Of a stretch of DNA of 64,000 bases, positions 33,435 through 41,572 are shown one piece after another; positions within the stretch are counted from its first letter, which is position 1; each line of letters begins with the position of its first letter. This stretch comes from Bacillota bacterium (GTDB lineage Bacteria > Bacillota > Sulfobacillia > Symbiobacteriales > ZC4RG38). A program made the translations under genes and the position numbers. The stretch is from positions 1-64,000 of the forward strand of contig JAKKUO010000008.1 of assembly GCA_021890795.1 (NCBI GenBank). Reading direction: 5' to 3'. Below the pieces are notes generated by a model, which was not told the DNA's origin, made no database searches, and was given only the letters and a program-made list of their open reading frames with translations.

Positions 33435-34130
33435 ATGCGACGGTTCCGGCGCCGGCGGCCCCGGCTCCGCCGAAGGGTGTGGCTCCTCTGGGCGGCCCTG
33501 GCCGCCGGCTTGGTCGGGCTGTGGCTCGCCGGCCGCAGCCTGGGCCCGGTGGTCGGGACCGTGGCGGAGATGGAGACCCGGGCCGCGGCCCTGGAGCTCG
33601 TAAACCGGGTGGTGGCGGCGGAAGTGGTGGGGGCCGCGGCCGCGGAGGACCTGGTCCGGTATGAGACCGACGGTGCCGGGAACGTGACCCTCTTGCAGGT
33701 CAACACCCCGGCGGTCAACCGGCTGGCCGCCCGGGCGGTCACCGCGGTGGAGCGGGAGCTGCGGGGGCTCACCGCCCGGCGGTTCACCTTGCCCCTGGGG
33801 GAGCTCCTGGGCAATCCCTTTCTGGCCCACCTGGGTCCCCGGGTGCCGGTCCAGTTGAAGCCCGTGGGGGCCGTGACCGCCCGGGTGCGGCAGCAGTTTG
33901 ACGCCGCGGGCTTCAACCAGACCCGGCACCAGGTGCTGCTGGACCTGGAGGTCCGGGTACGGGTGGTGGTGCCGCTCATCACCCGGGAGGTCCAGGTCAC
34001 CTCCACCCTGCCCCTGGCGGAGACGGTGATCGCGGGGCGGGTGCCGGCCCAGCTCTGGCTCGGCGCCGGGGCGGGGACGGTGCCCTTCGTGCCCGGGGGA
34101 GCCGGCGGCAGCCCCGGCGGCGGGTCCTGA
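33435..34130 (+). CDS. yunB: Sporulation protein YunB
   Basis: A 231-residue protein with a basic start and one membrane segment (WLLWAALAAGLVGLWLAG). It then shows the YunB pattern: EDLVRYETDGAGNVTLLQVNT, FTLPLGELLGNPFLAHLGPR, and FNQTRHQVLLDLEVRVRVV. YunB is a mother-cell (sigma-E) protein in Bacillus whose loss impairs sporulation; its biochemical role is unknown. ATG at 33435 is used; an in-frame start at 33291 would overlap the tyrS hairpin. The C-terminal residues are Gly/Pro-rich. Confidence 0.88.
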   Translation: MRRFRRRRPRLRRRVWLLWAALAAGLVGLWLAGRSLGPVVGTVAEMETRAAALELVNRVVAAEVVGAAAAEDLVRYETDGAGNVTLLQVNTPAVNRLAARAVTAVERELRGLTARRFTLPLGELLGNPFLAHLGPRVPVQLKPVGAVTARVRQQFDAAGFNQTRHQVLLDLEVRVRVVVPLITREVQVTSTLPLAETVIAGRVPAQLWLGAGAGTVPFVPGGAGGSPGGGS

Positions 34131-34195
34131 GGGACGTTCTCCCCGGCCGCGCCCCGGCGCCCCAAGGGTTTGTTAAGAATAATCAACACTGTGAT

Positions 34196-34228
34196 TTGAA
34201 TCCACCATGCCGCGCCGCATGGTATAAT
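34196..34228 (+). promoter_or_regulatory. cysK promoter with an embedded inverted repeat
   Basis: A consensus extended -10 TGGTATAAT (hexamer 34223-34228) lies 57 bases before cysK, with TTGAAT at 34196-34201 spaced 21 bases. Between them ACCATGC (34204-34210) and GCATGGT (34217-34223) form a perfect 7-bp inverted repeat that overlaps the -10 edge, as a repressor operator would. An AT-rich stretch (34169-34190) lies upstream. Confidence 0.6.
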
Positions 34229-34284
34229 AACCCACAGAACCCCCATAAACCCGATTAGTTTATCGTAGTTTGGGAGGCGATAGC

Positions 34285-35238
34285 GTGGCGGCGCCTGTGC
34301 GGCCCCGGATTGCCCAGAACGTCGGGGAGCTGATCGGTTACACCCCCATGGTCCGGCTCAACCGGGTCACCCAGGGGGCGGTGGCCGAGGTAGTGGCCAA
34401 GCTGGAGATGTTCAACCCGGCCTCCAGCGTCAAGGACCGGATTGGCCTGGCGATGATTGAGGCCGCGGAGCGGGAGGGGAAGATCACCCCCGGCAAGACC
34501 GTCATCGTCGAGCCCACCTCGGGGAACACCGGCATCGCCCTGGCCTTCGTGGCGGCGGCGAAGGGTTACCGGTGCATCCTGGTGATGCCCGAGACCATGA
34601 GCCTGGAGCGCCGGAAGATCCTGAAGGCCTTCGGCGCGGAGCTGGTGCTCACCCCGGGCCCCGAGGGGATGAAGGGAGCCGTTGCCCGGGCCGAGCAGCT
34701 CCTCCGGGAGATCCCCAACGCCTGGATGCCCCAGCAGTTCCAGAACCCGGCCAACCCGGAGATCCACCGGCGGACCACCGCCGAGGAGATTTGGCACGAC
34801 ACCGAGGGGAAGGTGGACATCTTCGTCGCCGGCATCGGCACCGGCGGCACCATCACCGGCGTCGGCGAGGTGCTGAAGTCCCGGAAGCCGGACGTCAAGG
34901 TGGTCGCGGTGGAGCCGGCAGCCTCCCCGGTCCTTTCCGGCGGTAAGCCCGGTCCCCACAAGATCCAGGGCATCGGCGCCGGGTTCGTCCCGGAGGTGCT
35001 GAACCGGGAGATTATCGACGAGGTCATCACGGTGACCGACGAGGACGCCATCGAGACGGCCCGGCGGCTTGCCCGGGAAGAAGGGCTCTTCGTCGGGATC
35101 TCCTCCGGCGCCGCGGCCTGGGCGGCCCTGCAGGTGGCCCGGCGGCCGGAGAACGCGGGCAAGCGGGTCGTGGTGGTGCTGCCGGACACCGGCGAGCGGT
35201 ACCTCACCTCGGTCCTCTGGCAGCACATCGAGGTGTGA
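34285..35238 (+). CDS. cysK: Cysteine synthase (O-acetylserine sulfhydrylase)
   Basis: PLP enzyme forming cysteine from O-acetylserine and sulfide. The PLP lysine is in NPASSVKDR, the phosphate-binding loop is [10 protein letters not shown], and [14 protein letters not shown] is the second glycine-rich loop. The length is 317 aa with GTG at 34285, seven bases after GGGAGG; the in-frame TTG at 34270 sits before that site. It has its own promoter with a putative operator. Confidence 0.95.
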   Translation: MAAPVRPRIAQNVGELIGYTPMVRLNRVTQGAVAEVVAKLEMFNPASSVKDRIGLAMIEAAEREGKITPGKTVIVEPTSGNTGIALAFVAAAKGYRCILVMPETMSLERRKILKAFGAELVLTPGPEGMKGAVARAEQLLREIPNAWMPQQFQNPANPEIHRRTTAEEIWHDTEGKVDIFVAGIGTGGTITGVGEVLKSRKPDVKVVAVEPAASPVLSGGKPGPHKIQGIGAGFVPEVLNREIIDEVITVTDEDAIETARRLAREEGLFVGISSGAAAWAALQVARRPENAGKRVVVVLPDTGERYLTSVLWQHIEV

Positions 35239-35256
35239 CGGAGACCACCCCCAAGA

Positions 35257-35307
35257 GGGGCCGGCGGCCCGGCCCGGCGGCGGCCGGGGCTGCCGGCCCC
35301 TTCCGTT
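35257..35307 (+). terminator. Probable terminator after cysK
   Basis: GGGGCCGGC (35257-35265) pairs with GCCGGCCCC (35292-35300), enclosing a self-complementary GC loop, then TTCCGTT. Confidence 0.45.
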
Positions 35308-35320
35308 CCCACCAGGCTCC

Positions 35321-35400
35321 GGCGCCCGCGCCTTGGCCCCAGGCCCCGGTACCCGTGCCTTGGCCCCGGGCCCCGGGTGCCCGTGCCTTGCCCCGGGGGC
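35321..35400 (+). repeat. Short GC tandem repeat before nadE
   Basis: Nearly three imperfect copies of a 27-28 base unit. The core CCTTGGCCCC recurs at 35331 and 35358 and as CCTTGCCCC at 35386. It lies in the cysK-nadE gap and ends at the putative nadE -35. Confidence 0.6.
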
Positions 35401-35417
35401 GGGCCGAGGGGGATAAT
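35388..35417 (+). promoter_or_regulatory. Candidate nadE promoter
   Basis: TTGCCC (35388-35393), 18 bases, GATAAT (35412-35417), 37 bases before the nadE start. Confidence 0.45.
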
Positions 35418-35454
35418 ACCGGGGGAAAGCCTTGCCAGGGGGAGGGGGCCTGCC

Positions 35455-36186
35455 ATGTCGGAGAGCCTGACGGAGCGGCTCGCAGAGTGGCTCAGGGAAC
35501 AGGTGGAGGCGGCCGGCGCCCGGGGGGTGGTGGTGGGGCTCTCCGGGGGCATCGACTCGGCGGTGGTGGCGGGGCTCGGCGCCAGGGCCCTGGGGCGGGA
35601 GCGGGTGCTGGGGCTCATCCTGCCCTGCCATTCGGACCCGGTGGACGCCGAGTACGCCCGGATGGTGGCGGAGGCTTTTGGCCTCCGGTGTGAGACCGTA
35701 GACCTGACCCCGGTCTACGATGCCCTGGTGGCCCGGCTCACCCCGGCAGGGGAGGGGACCGAGCTCCGAAAGCTCGCCCTGGCCAACCTCAAGCCCCGGT
35801 TGCGGATGGCCACCCTCTACTTCTACGCGCAACTCCACGGCTACCTGGTCGCCGGCACCAGCAACCGGAGCGAGCTGTACGTGGGGTACTTCACCAAGTG
35901 GGGCGACAGCGGCGCCGACCTCCTGCCCATCGGCGGCCTGGTGAAGGAGCAGGTGCGGGCGGTGGCCCGGGAACTCGGCGTCCCCCAGCCCATCATCGAC
36001 CGGGTGCCCACTGCGGGCCTGTGGCCGGGCCAGACCGACGAGGGGCAGATGGGGATCACCTATCAGGAACTGGATCGACACATCCTGGGCGGTCCGGTGG
36101 ACCCGGGGGTGGCGGCGCGCATCGAGGCCATGCACCGGGCCAGCGCCCACAAGCGGCGGCTGCCGCCCATCGGGCCTACCCCATGA
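35455..36186 (+). CDS. nadE: NH3-dependent NAD+ synthetase
   Basis: Last step of NAD+ synthesis, amidating deamido-NAD. The ATP-pyrophosphatase loop GLSGGIDSAVVAGL is near residue 28. YLVAGTSNRSELYVGYFTKWGD and PTAGLWPGQTDEGQMGITY are the substrate and ATP-binding segments. At 243 aa there is no glutaminase domain, so ammonia is the nitrogen donor. ATG at 35455 follows a GGGGGAGGGGG stretch. Confidence 0.94.
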   Translation: MSESLTERLAEWLREQVEAAGARGVVVGLSGGIDSAVVAGLGARALGRERVLGLILPCHSDPVDAEYARMVAEAFGLRCETVDLTPVYDALVARLTPAGEGTELRKLALANLKPRLRMATLYFYAQLHGYLVAGTSNRSELYVGYFTKWGDSGADLLPIGGLVKEQVRAVARELGVPQPIIDRVPTAGLWPGQTDEGQMGITYQELDRHILGGPVDPGVAARIEAMHRASAHKRRLPPIGPTP

Positions 36187-36295
36187 ACCCCGGGACCGCC
36201 GACTCCTGTCAAGCCGGCCCTGCCCGGGGGTCCGCCAGGGGTGCGGCCAGCCCAGGCATCCGCTTGCCCTGCACGGGGCGGCCGGGGCGGTTCCG

Positions 36296-36325
36296 TTGCT
36301 GCCTTCGGGCCCGGTGTGGTAAAAT
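36296..36325 (+). promoter_or_regulatory. Promoter of yebC
   Basis: TTGCTG (36296-36301), 18 bases, extended -10 TGGTAAAAT (hexamer 36320-36325). Confidence 0.65.
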
Positions 36326-36417
36326 ACTGCAGCAGCCCAGCGGCCATCTGGTCGCCGGGCACTCTTGTGCGTGTTTCCCTATTTTAGGTGAAATCTCCAT
36401 TTCCGGGAGGTTCCCGT

Positions 36418-37173
36418 ATGGCCGGACACAGCAAATGGGCCCAGATCAAGCGCACCAAGGCGAAGGTGGATGCCGAACGCGGCCGGCTTTTCTCCCGGCT
36501 GGCCAAGGACATCATGACCGCGGCCCGGAACGGGGGGCCGAATCCCGAGGCCAACCTGCGGCTGAAGGTGGCCATCGAGCGGGCCCGGGAAGCCAACATG
36601 CCCAACGAGAACATCCAGCGGGCCATCCTCAAAGGGTCCGGCCAGTTGCCCGGGGCCAAGTTCGAAGAGGTGGTCTACGAAGGGTACGGTCCCGGCGGCG
36701 TCGCCATCATGATGGAGGCCCTGACGGACAACCGGAACCGGACGGCGGCCGATATCCGGGCCATCTTCAACAAGTGCGGCGGCAGCCTGGGGGAGAGCGG
36801 CTCGGTCAGTTGGATGTTCCAGAAGAAGGGGATCATCACCGTCAGCCGGGCGGAGAACAACATCTCCGAGGACGACCTCCTGGCGATCGTCCTGGAGGCC
36901 GGGGCGGAGGACATGCAGACCAGCCCGGAGGTCTTTGAGATCACCACCGCCCCCGAGGACCTGGACAAGGTCCTCCAGGCTCTGCAAGCCCAGGGCGTGA
37001 AGGTGGAAGAGGGCAAGGTCGCGCTGATTCCCTCCACCACCGTGGAGGTGACCGGCGAGACCGCCCAGAAGGTCCTCCGGCTGATGGAGATGCTCGAGGA
37101 GAACGACGACGTCCAGAACGTCTACGCCAACTTTGAGATTCCGGACAGCGAACTGGCGGCTATGGAGCGGTGA
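36418..37173 (+). CDS. yebC: YebC/TACO1-family protein
   Basis: Conserved protein known as a transcriptional regulator (PmpR) and, in recent work, as a factor aiding translation of proline stretches. The start AGHSKWAQIKRTKAKVDAER, with NMPNENIQRAI and VYEGYGPGGVAIMME, is diagnostic. Length is 251 aa. GGGAGG precedes ATG 36418. It opens a run matching the Bacillus yrbC-bofC-ruv-queA-tgt neighbourhood. Its stop codon lies just before the first JAMM gene. Confidence 0.95.
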   Translation: MAGHSKWAQIKRTKAKVDAERGRLFSRLAKDIMTAARNGGPNPEANLRLKVAIERAREANMPNENIQRAILKGSGQLPGAKFEEVVYEGYGPGGVAIMMEALTDNRNRTAADIRAIFNKCGGSLGESGSVSWMFQKKGIITVSRAENNISEDDLLAIVLEAGAEDMQTSPEVFEITTAPEDLDKVLQALQAQGVKVEEGKVALIPSTTVEVTGETAQKVLRLMEMLEENDDVQNVYANFEIPDSELAAMER

Positions 37174-37175
37174 CC

Positions 37176-37610
37176 ATGTCCCTCCTGACCATCCCCCGTC
37201 CCCTCTACCAGCGGCTCCTGGATCACTGCCGGGAAGAGTGGCCCCGGGAGGCCGTGGGGGTCCTCCTGGGCCGGGACGGCCGGGTGGAGCGGGGGTACGC
37301 CCTGCCCAACGTTCACCCGGACCCGGAGCGGCACTTCGCCCTGGATCCGGTGGACCAGGAGGAGGTGCTGCGGCCGGTGGCGGCCGGCCTGTGCGAGTTC
37401 CTGGCCCTCTACCACTCCCACCCCCGGACCGTGGCGGTCCCCTCGCCCCAGGACCTGGCCGGCGCTGCCGGCGCGGGGTACCTGCTGATCATCTCCCTGG
37501 CCCAGGAGCCGCCGGATGTCCGGGCCTACCGGATTGACCGGGGGCAGCCCCTGCCGGTGCCCCACCGGAAGGGGGACGGGATGGCCTGGGAATGGTTTGA
37601 CCTGCGGTAG
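37176..37610 (+). CDS. JAMM/MPN-domain (M67) metallopeptidase family protein, copy 1
   Basis: A 144-residue single-domain JAMM protein. The zinc motif is complete: the Glu in WPREAVGVLLG, then YHSHPRTVAVPSPQD with both His, Ser and Asp. Bacterial stand-alone members cleave ubiquitin-like sulfur carriers (as Mec does with CysO in Mycobacterium) or act in related sulfur chemistry. It starts two bases after the yebC stop (ATG 37176; GTG 37170 is an alternative), so it is coupled to yebC. Confidence 0.85.
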   Translation: MSLLTIPRPLYQRLLDHCREEWPREAVGVLLGRDGRVERGYALPNVHPDPERHFALDPVDQEEVLRPVAAGLCEFLALYHSHPRTVAVPSPQDLAGAAGAGYLLIISLAQEPPDVRAYRIDRGQPLPVPHRKGDGMAWEWFDLR

Positions 37611-37816
37611 CCCGCCCGGCCACCCGGCCTGCGGTTCCCTGGCCTGGCTTGACCCCCAGTCTGCCATACGCTTTCGCCTACCCGAGCCATCCGGCCTGCC
37701 CGTCCCTGACCCCAGCCTATCCTTGCCGAGCCCCGGCACCCGCCGGGGCTGCTTGACATAACTTACTACGGGGCGTTCGGGCCCCGATTTCCGTGGCAAG
37801 GTTGGCGAGGGCTGTG

Positions 37817-38257
37817 GTGGCCAAACGGCTGGTGATTCCCGGCAACCTGTACGATCGGGTGCTGGCCCAGTGCCAGGAGGACTGGCCCAAGGAGGCCTGC
37901 GGGATCATGACCGGGCACGGGGAGGTGGTCCGGCGGGTCTATGCCCTCCCCAACGCCCACCCCAACCCGGTCAGCCGGTACCAGATCGACCCTGCGGATC
38001 AGCACCGGGCGATGAGCGGGGTGCTGGCCGGCCAGGAGGAACTGGTGGCCATCTACCACTCCCACCCTTCCACCCCGGCGTACCCTTCCCAGACGGACAT
38101 CGCGATGGCCAACTACCCCCAGGCGATCTACCTCATCATCTCCCTGGCCCGGGAGGTGCCGGAGGTGGCCGCTTTCCGTATCGTCCAGGGCCACGTCACC
38201 CCGGTGCCGGTCCGCCGGGTGGGGACCCTCATCGGCGAGTGGGTGGACCTGCGGTAG
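37817..38257 (+). CDS. JAMM/MPN-domain (M67) metallopeptidase family protein, copy 2
   Basis: A paralogue of the preceding gene with the same layout. The Glu is in WPKEACGIMTG and the metal motif is YHSHPSTPAYPSQTD. The matched ending EWVDLR compared with EWFDLR in copy 1 supports tandem duplication. Several GTG codons could start it: 37793, 37814 or 37817. I chose 37817, which is best spaced after GAGGG. A consensus TTGACA at 37753-37758 lies upstream but I see no matching -10. Confidence 0.83.
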   Translation: MAKRLVIPGNLYDRVLAQCQEDWPKEACGIMTGHGEVVRRVYALPNAHPNPVSRYQIDPADQHRAMSGVLAGQEELVAIYHSHPSTPAYPSQTDIAMANYPQAIYLIISLAREVPEVAAFRIVQGHVTPVPVRRVGTLIGEWVDLR

Positions 38258-38393
38258 GTTGGCCTGCCCCGGCGCCGCCGGCGTGGCCGGCTGCCGGTGC
38301 ATGGGGGATGGCGAAAAAGGGAAGACTTCCCTGCAGACGGGCCGGGCCGGCCGCGGGCGGGCCCGGGACCGGAGAGCCGGGAGGGAAGGCGCC

Positions 38394-38996
38394 GTGGGCA
38401 GGGGAGGCAAGGGCGAGGCCGGGAGGGGTGGCCCGGCCGGCCGGTGGTGGCTGGCGGCGGTCGGGCTGGCCGCGGCGGCGGGGCTGTGGGTCGGCCGGAC
38501 GGGGGTGAAGCTCCCCTGGTCGCCCGCCAGCCGGCCGCCCCGGGCCGGGGTTCAGGAGACCGGGGCTGCCCGGGGAGCCGTGGGGGCCATCGGCCCGGAG
38601 ACCGAGCTGCTCTACCGCACCCGGTTTCCCGGGTGTCTGGAACCGGTCCAGGAGGAGCTGCGGCCGGCGCCCCCGGCCCTCCACGGGATGGACCTGGAGG
38701 ACCTCGCCCGGCTGTACAGCCAGTGGCGGGTGGTGGCCTTTGATCCCCGGCTGGTGGTGCTGGAGCAGGAAGGAACCGGGCCCTGCCCGGGGGATCTGGC
38801 GGAGTGGCGGCACGTCCGGCTGGTGGACGGCGTGGTCCACATCTACTACGGCCACAGCGGCCGTCTCGGCCCCCTGAAGGAGCGGACCGGCATCACCCGG
38901 GACCAGTTGCCGCCAGCGGAACGGCTCCGGCTGGAGCGGGGGGTCGACCTCCAAGGCGACGAACAGGTCCGCTCCTTCCTGGAGCGGGACCCCTAA
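38394..38996 (+). CDS. bofC: BofC-like sporulation protein
   Basis: A 200-residue protein with a membrane anchor (WWLAAVGLAAAAGLWVG) and an extracytoplasmic domain. The patterns TELLYRTRF, ALHGMDLEDLARLYSQW and VDGVVHIYYGHSGRLGPLKE resemble BofC, the forespore protein that controls the SpoIVB signal in sigma-K activation. The position between yebC and ruvCAB is the same as in Bacillus. GTG at 38394 follows GGGAGGGAAGG; longer readings from 38259 add only low-complexity sequence. Family assignment is by pattern and context. Confidence 0.7.
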   Translation: MGRGGKGEAGRGGPAGRWWLAAVGLAAAAGLWVGRTGVKLPWSPASRPPRAGVQETGAARGAVGAIGPETELLYRTRFPGCLEPVQEELRPAPPALHGMDLEDLARLYSQWRVVAFDPRLVVLEQEGTGPCPGDLAEWRHVRLVDGVVHIYYGHSGRLGPLKERTGITRDQLPPAERLRLERGVDLQGDEQVRSFLERDP

Positions 38997-39046
38997 AAAA
39001 GGGACAGGGCCAGGCGGACCCACCACGGGGCTACCTGGCCCGTCCC
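38995..39046 (-). terminator. Terminator of the reverse LCP gene (shared with bofC)
   Basis: A 13-bp stem with one bulged base joins 39001-39014 with 39034-39046. On the reverse strand it is followed by TTTTTT (complement of 38995-39000), a full intrinsic terminator. Confidence 0.85.
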
Positions 39047-39079
39047 GCGCGCTTCCAACCCGGGCTCTTCCGGGGCGCT

Positions 39080-40006
39080 TCAGTCCCTGGCCGGGGGCTT
39101 CACCTCCAGGATCGCCTCCCGCACCACCTGCCGGGTGCCATCGGGATCGCCGATCCAGTAGGAGAGCCCGTCGATGGTCCGGGACCGGCCGGGGATGGTG
39201 TAGACCCGCAGGGATTCCCGGTCGAGATCCTGGGCCGCCTGGGCCAAAGCGACCAGGGTGCCGAGGTCCAGGTTGGTCCGGACGTAGGGGTAGAGCTCGA
39301 CGGCCAGCCGGGGCAGGCGGCGCATGCCGCCGTTCTCCTGCAGGCTTTCCAGCACCGCGTAGAAGAACTTCTGGGTCCGGGCGATCCGGCCGATATCCCC
39401 CAGGCCGTCGCTCCGGTACCGGACGTATTGCAGAGCCTTTTCGCCGTCGAGCCGCTGGCGGCCGGGCTGGAGATGGATCCGCAGGTTCTGATACGGGTCG
39501 ACGTACACCATCGGTTTCTCCACGTCGATGGTGACGCCGCCCAGGGCGTCCACGATCCGGGCAAACCCCTCAAAGTCGACCTCCACGTAGTACCGCACCG
39601 GGACCCCCAGGTACTGGGAGACGGTCCGGGTGAGCAGCTCCGGGCCCTGGCCCCGCACCTCGCCGTAGGCGTGGACGTGGGCCAACTTGTCAGGGGACCG
39701 GCACCCCTTGATGTCCGGCGGGCAGGGGATCTCCACCCGCAGGTCCCGGGGCAGGGAGATCAGGCTGAGGACCCGGTACCGGGGTTCCCAGTGGGCCAGG
39801 ACCACCACGTCGGACCGGGCTCCGCCCCTGTCCACCCCGATGAGCAGGACGTTCAGGGGACGGAGGGTGGCCGCGTGCACCTGGTAAACCTTCAGCCCCA
39901 CCGCGGCGATGAGGAGGAGGATCCCCATCAGCAGGGGCCCCCGGGGCGGGCGGGGCCGGGAAGCCCGGCCGGCGACGTTCCGTGGTCCGTAGCGGGCGGT
40001 GTCCAT
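39080..40006 (-). CDS. LytR-CpsA-Psr (LCP) family cell-wall transferase
   Basis: Membrane-anchored enzyme attaching anionic polymers to peptidoglycan. After one N-terminal membrane segment (LLMGILLLIAAVGLKVYQV) the LCP domain shows LNVLLIGVDRGGARSDVVVLA, SLPRDLRVEIP and the late YVRYRSDGLGDIGRIARTQ, which carries the Arg pair that binds the lipid pyrophosphate. The length is about 308 aa from ATG 40006; an in-frame GTG at 40045 is possible. It interrupts the forward bofC-ruvC order and is read backwards. Confidence 0.9.
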   Translation of the reverse strand: MDTARYGPRNVAGRASRPRPPRGPLLMGILLLIAAVGLKVYQVHAATLRPLNVLLIGVDRGGARSDVVVLAHWEPRYRVLSLISLPRDLRVEIPCPPDIKGCRSPDKLAHVHAYGEVRGQGPELLTRTVSQYLGVPVRYYVEVDFEGFARIVDALGGVTIDVEKPMVYVDPYQNLRIHLQPGRQRLDGEKALQYVRYRSDGLGDIGRIARTQKFFYAVLESLQENGGMRRLPRLAVELYPYVRTNLDLGTLVALAQAAQDLDRESLRVYTIPGRSRTIDGLSYWIGDPDGTRQVVREAILEVKPPARD

Positions 40007-40084
40007 GGCGGTCTCACGCTCCGGTCTTCCATCCCGGTCTGCCACAGGCCGGGGAAGATTTCGGCCTACCCAGGGCCGGCTGAC

Positions 40085-40113
40085 ATTCTACCACTCCCGC
40101 CCGGGGCGGACAA
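40085..40113 (-). promoter_or_regulatory. Promoter of the LCP gene
   Basis: On the reverse strand TTGTCC (complement of 40108-40113), 17 bases, then an extended -10 TGGTAGAAT (hexamer complement of 40085-40090). Confidence 0.65.
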
Positions 40114-40287
40114 CCTCAGGGCCCTGGGGCGGGTCCCCGGGGGCCTTCCGGCCGCCGGCCCCGGACCCCGGCCACCGCTTCCGGGGCCCTTCCGGCCCCG
40201 CCCCAGGCGGTTCTTCCCTCCACAGGCAGGAATGGCCTTTACGGGAGGCGAAAGGAGAGGGAGAGGCCGAGCAGGGGGGGAAGCGTT

Positions 40288-40812
40288 CTGCGGGTACTGG
40301 GAATCGACCCCGGCATGGCCCTCCTCGGGTACGGGGTGGTGGAAGGGGACGGCAGCCGCCACCGGGCCCTGGCCTATGGTGCCCTGAGCACGCCGGCCCG
40401 GATGCCCCTGCCCGAGCGGCTCCTCCGGCTCCACCAGGGGGTGCGGGAGCTGATCGAGGGGCACCGGCCGGACGTGGTCGCGGTGGAGGAGCTCTTCTTC
40501 GGCCGGAACGTCACCACGGCCTTCACCGTCGGCCAGGCCCGGGGGGTGGTGCTTCTGGCCGCCGCCCAGGCCGGCATCCCCCTGGCGGAGTACACGCCGA
40601 TGCAGGTCAAGCAGGCGGTGACCGGCTGGGGCCGGGCGGACAAGGCCCAGGTCCAACAGATGGTCGCCCGGCTGCTGGGCCTGGGGCAGGTGCCCAAGCC
40701 CGACGATGTGGCGGATGCCCTGGCGGTGGCCCTCACCTGCCTCTGCAGCCACCCCTTCTCCCAGCGGCTCGAGGCCCTGGCGGCCCGGCAGCAGACGGCG
40801 GAACGGAGGTAG
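40288..40812 (+). CDS. ruvC: Holliday junction resolvase RuvC
   Basis: Endonuclease that cuts Holliday junctions with RuvAB. The first catalytic Asp lies in the family opening [15 protein letters not shown], which is encoded upstream of the first ATG (40315). In that frame no ATG, GTG or TTG exists nearby, so CTG at 40288, after a G-rich site, is the probable start. The other acidic residues are in [11 protein letters not shown] and [12 protein letters not shown]. Length becomes 174 aa, normal for RuvC. It heads ruvC-ruvA-ruvB. Confidence 0.92.
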   Translation: MRVLGIDPGMALLGYGVVEGDGSRHRALAYGALSTPARMPLPERLLRLHQGVRELIEGHRPDVVAVEELFFGRNVTTAFTVGQARGVVLLAAAQAGIPLAEYTPMQVKQAVTGWGRADKAQVQQMVARLLGLGQVPKPDDVADALAVALTCLCSHPFSQRLEALAARQQTAERR

Positions 40813-40824
40813 CGAGGGGACGGC

Positions 40825-41469
40825 ATGATCGCACATCTGCGCGGTCGGCTGCACGCAGCCGGACCCGATCAGGTGGTGGTGGACGTCGGCGGCGTGGGCT
40901 ACCGGGCCTACGTGCCGGCATCGACCCGATCCCGCCTGCCGGCCACCGGCCGGGAGGTTTTTCTCTATACGTCGCTGCAGGTCCGGGAGGAGAGCCTGAC
41001 CCTCTACGGCTTCCTGGACCGGGCGGAGCTGGAACTCTTCGAGGCCCTCATCGGCGTCAGCGGCATCGGCCCCAAGGTGGCCCTGGCCATCCTCTCCGCG
41101 GCCAGCCCGGAGGAGCTGCGCCGGGCCATCGCCCTGGGGGATGTGGCCTTCCTCACCCGCTTGCCCCATGTGGGGAAGAAGACAGCCCAGCGGCTGGTGC
41201 TGGAGCTGAAGGAGAAGCTCGGCGGGATGGCTGGGGCGGCCAAGGGGCAGCCCGGTGCGGCCGCGGCCGCAGCGGAAGGCGCGGCTCCGGCCGACCCGGC
41301 GCTTCAGGCCTGGTCGGAAGCGATGGAGGCCCTGGTCAGCCTCGGGTACACCCGGGCCGAGGCCAGCGAGGCCCTGGAGCAGGTCCGCCCCGGGCTGCCC
41401 CCGGACGCGGGCACGGCGGAACTGGTCCGGGCCGCGCTCCGCTGGCTGGGCGCGGCCCGGTCCCGGTGA
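40825..41469 (+). CDS. ruvA: Holliday junction branch migration protein RuvA
   Basis: Tetrameric junction-binding protein. The OB-fold start MIAHLRGRLHAAGPDQVVVD, the helix-hairpin-helix LIGVSGIGPKVALAILS and the second LPHVGKKTAQRLVLELKEKL are typical. An Ala/Gly-rich flexible linker (about residues 135-158) joins domain III, which binds RuvB. It starts twelve bases after ruvC. Confidence 0.96.
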   Translation: MIAHLRGRLHAAGPDQVVVDVGGVGYRAYVPASTRSRLPATGREVFLYTSLQVREESLTLYGFLDRAELELFEALIGVSGIGPKVALAILSAASPEELRRAIALGDVAFLTRLPHVGKKTAQRLVLELKEKLGGMAGAAKGQPGAAAAAAEGAAPADPALQAWSEAMEALVSLGYTRAEASEALEQVRPGLPPDAGTAELVRAALRWLGAARSR

Positions 41470-41572
41470 GGTCCGGGCCCGGCGGCGGGCCAGCCGGGCG
41501 CAGAGCCGGCCGGGTATCCTGTAACCATGAACCTTTCACAGCCGTCAAATATTCGTGGGCAGGTGGAAACCT

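Noticed and set aside
35321-35400. The repeat before nadE as a CRISPR array
   Set aside because: There are no distinct spacers, the copies are contiguous and imperfect, and no cas gene is present.
37753-37792. A promoter for the second JAMM gene based on TTGACA at 37753
   Set aside because: No -10 hexamer lies at a usable distance, so only the -35-like match remains.
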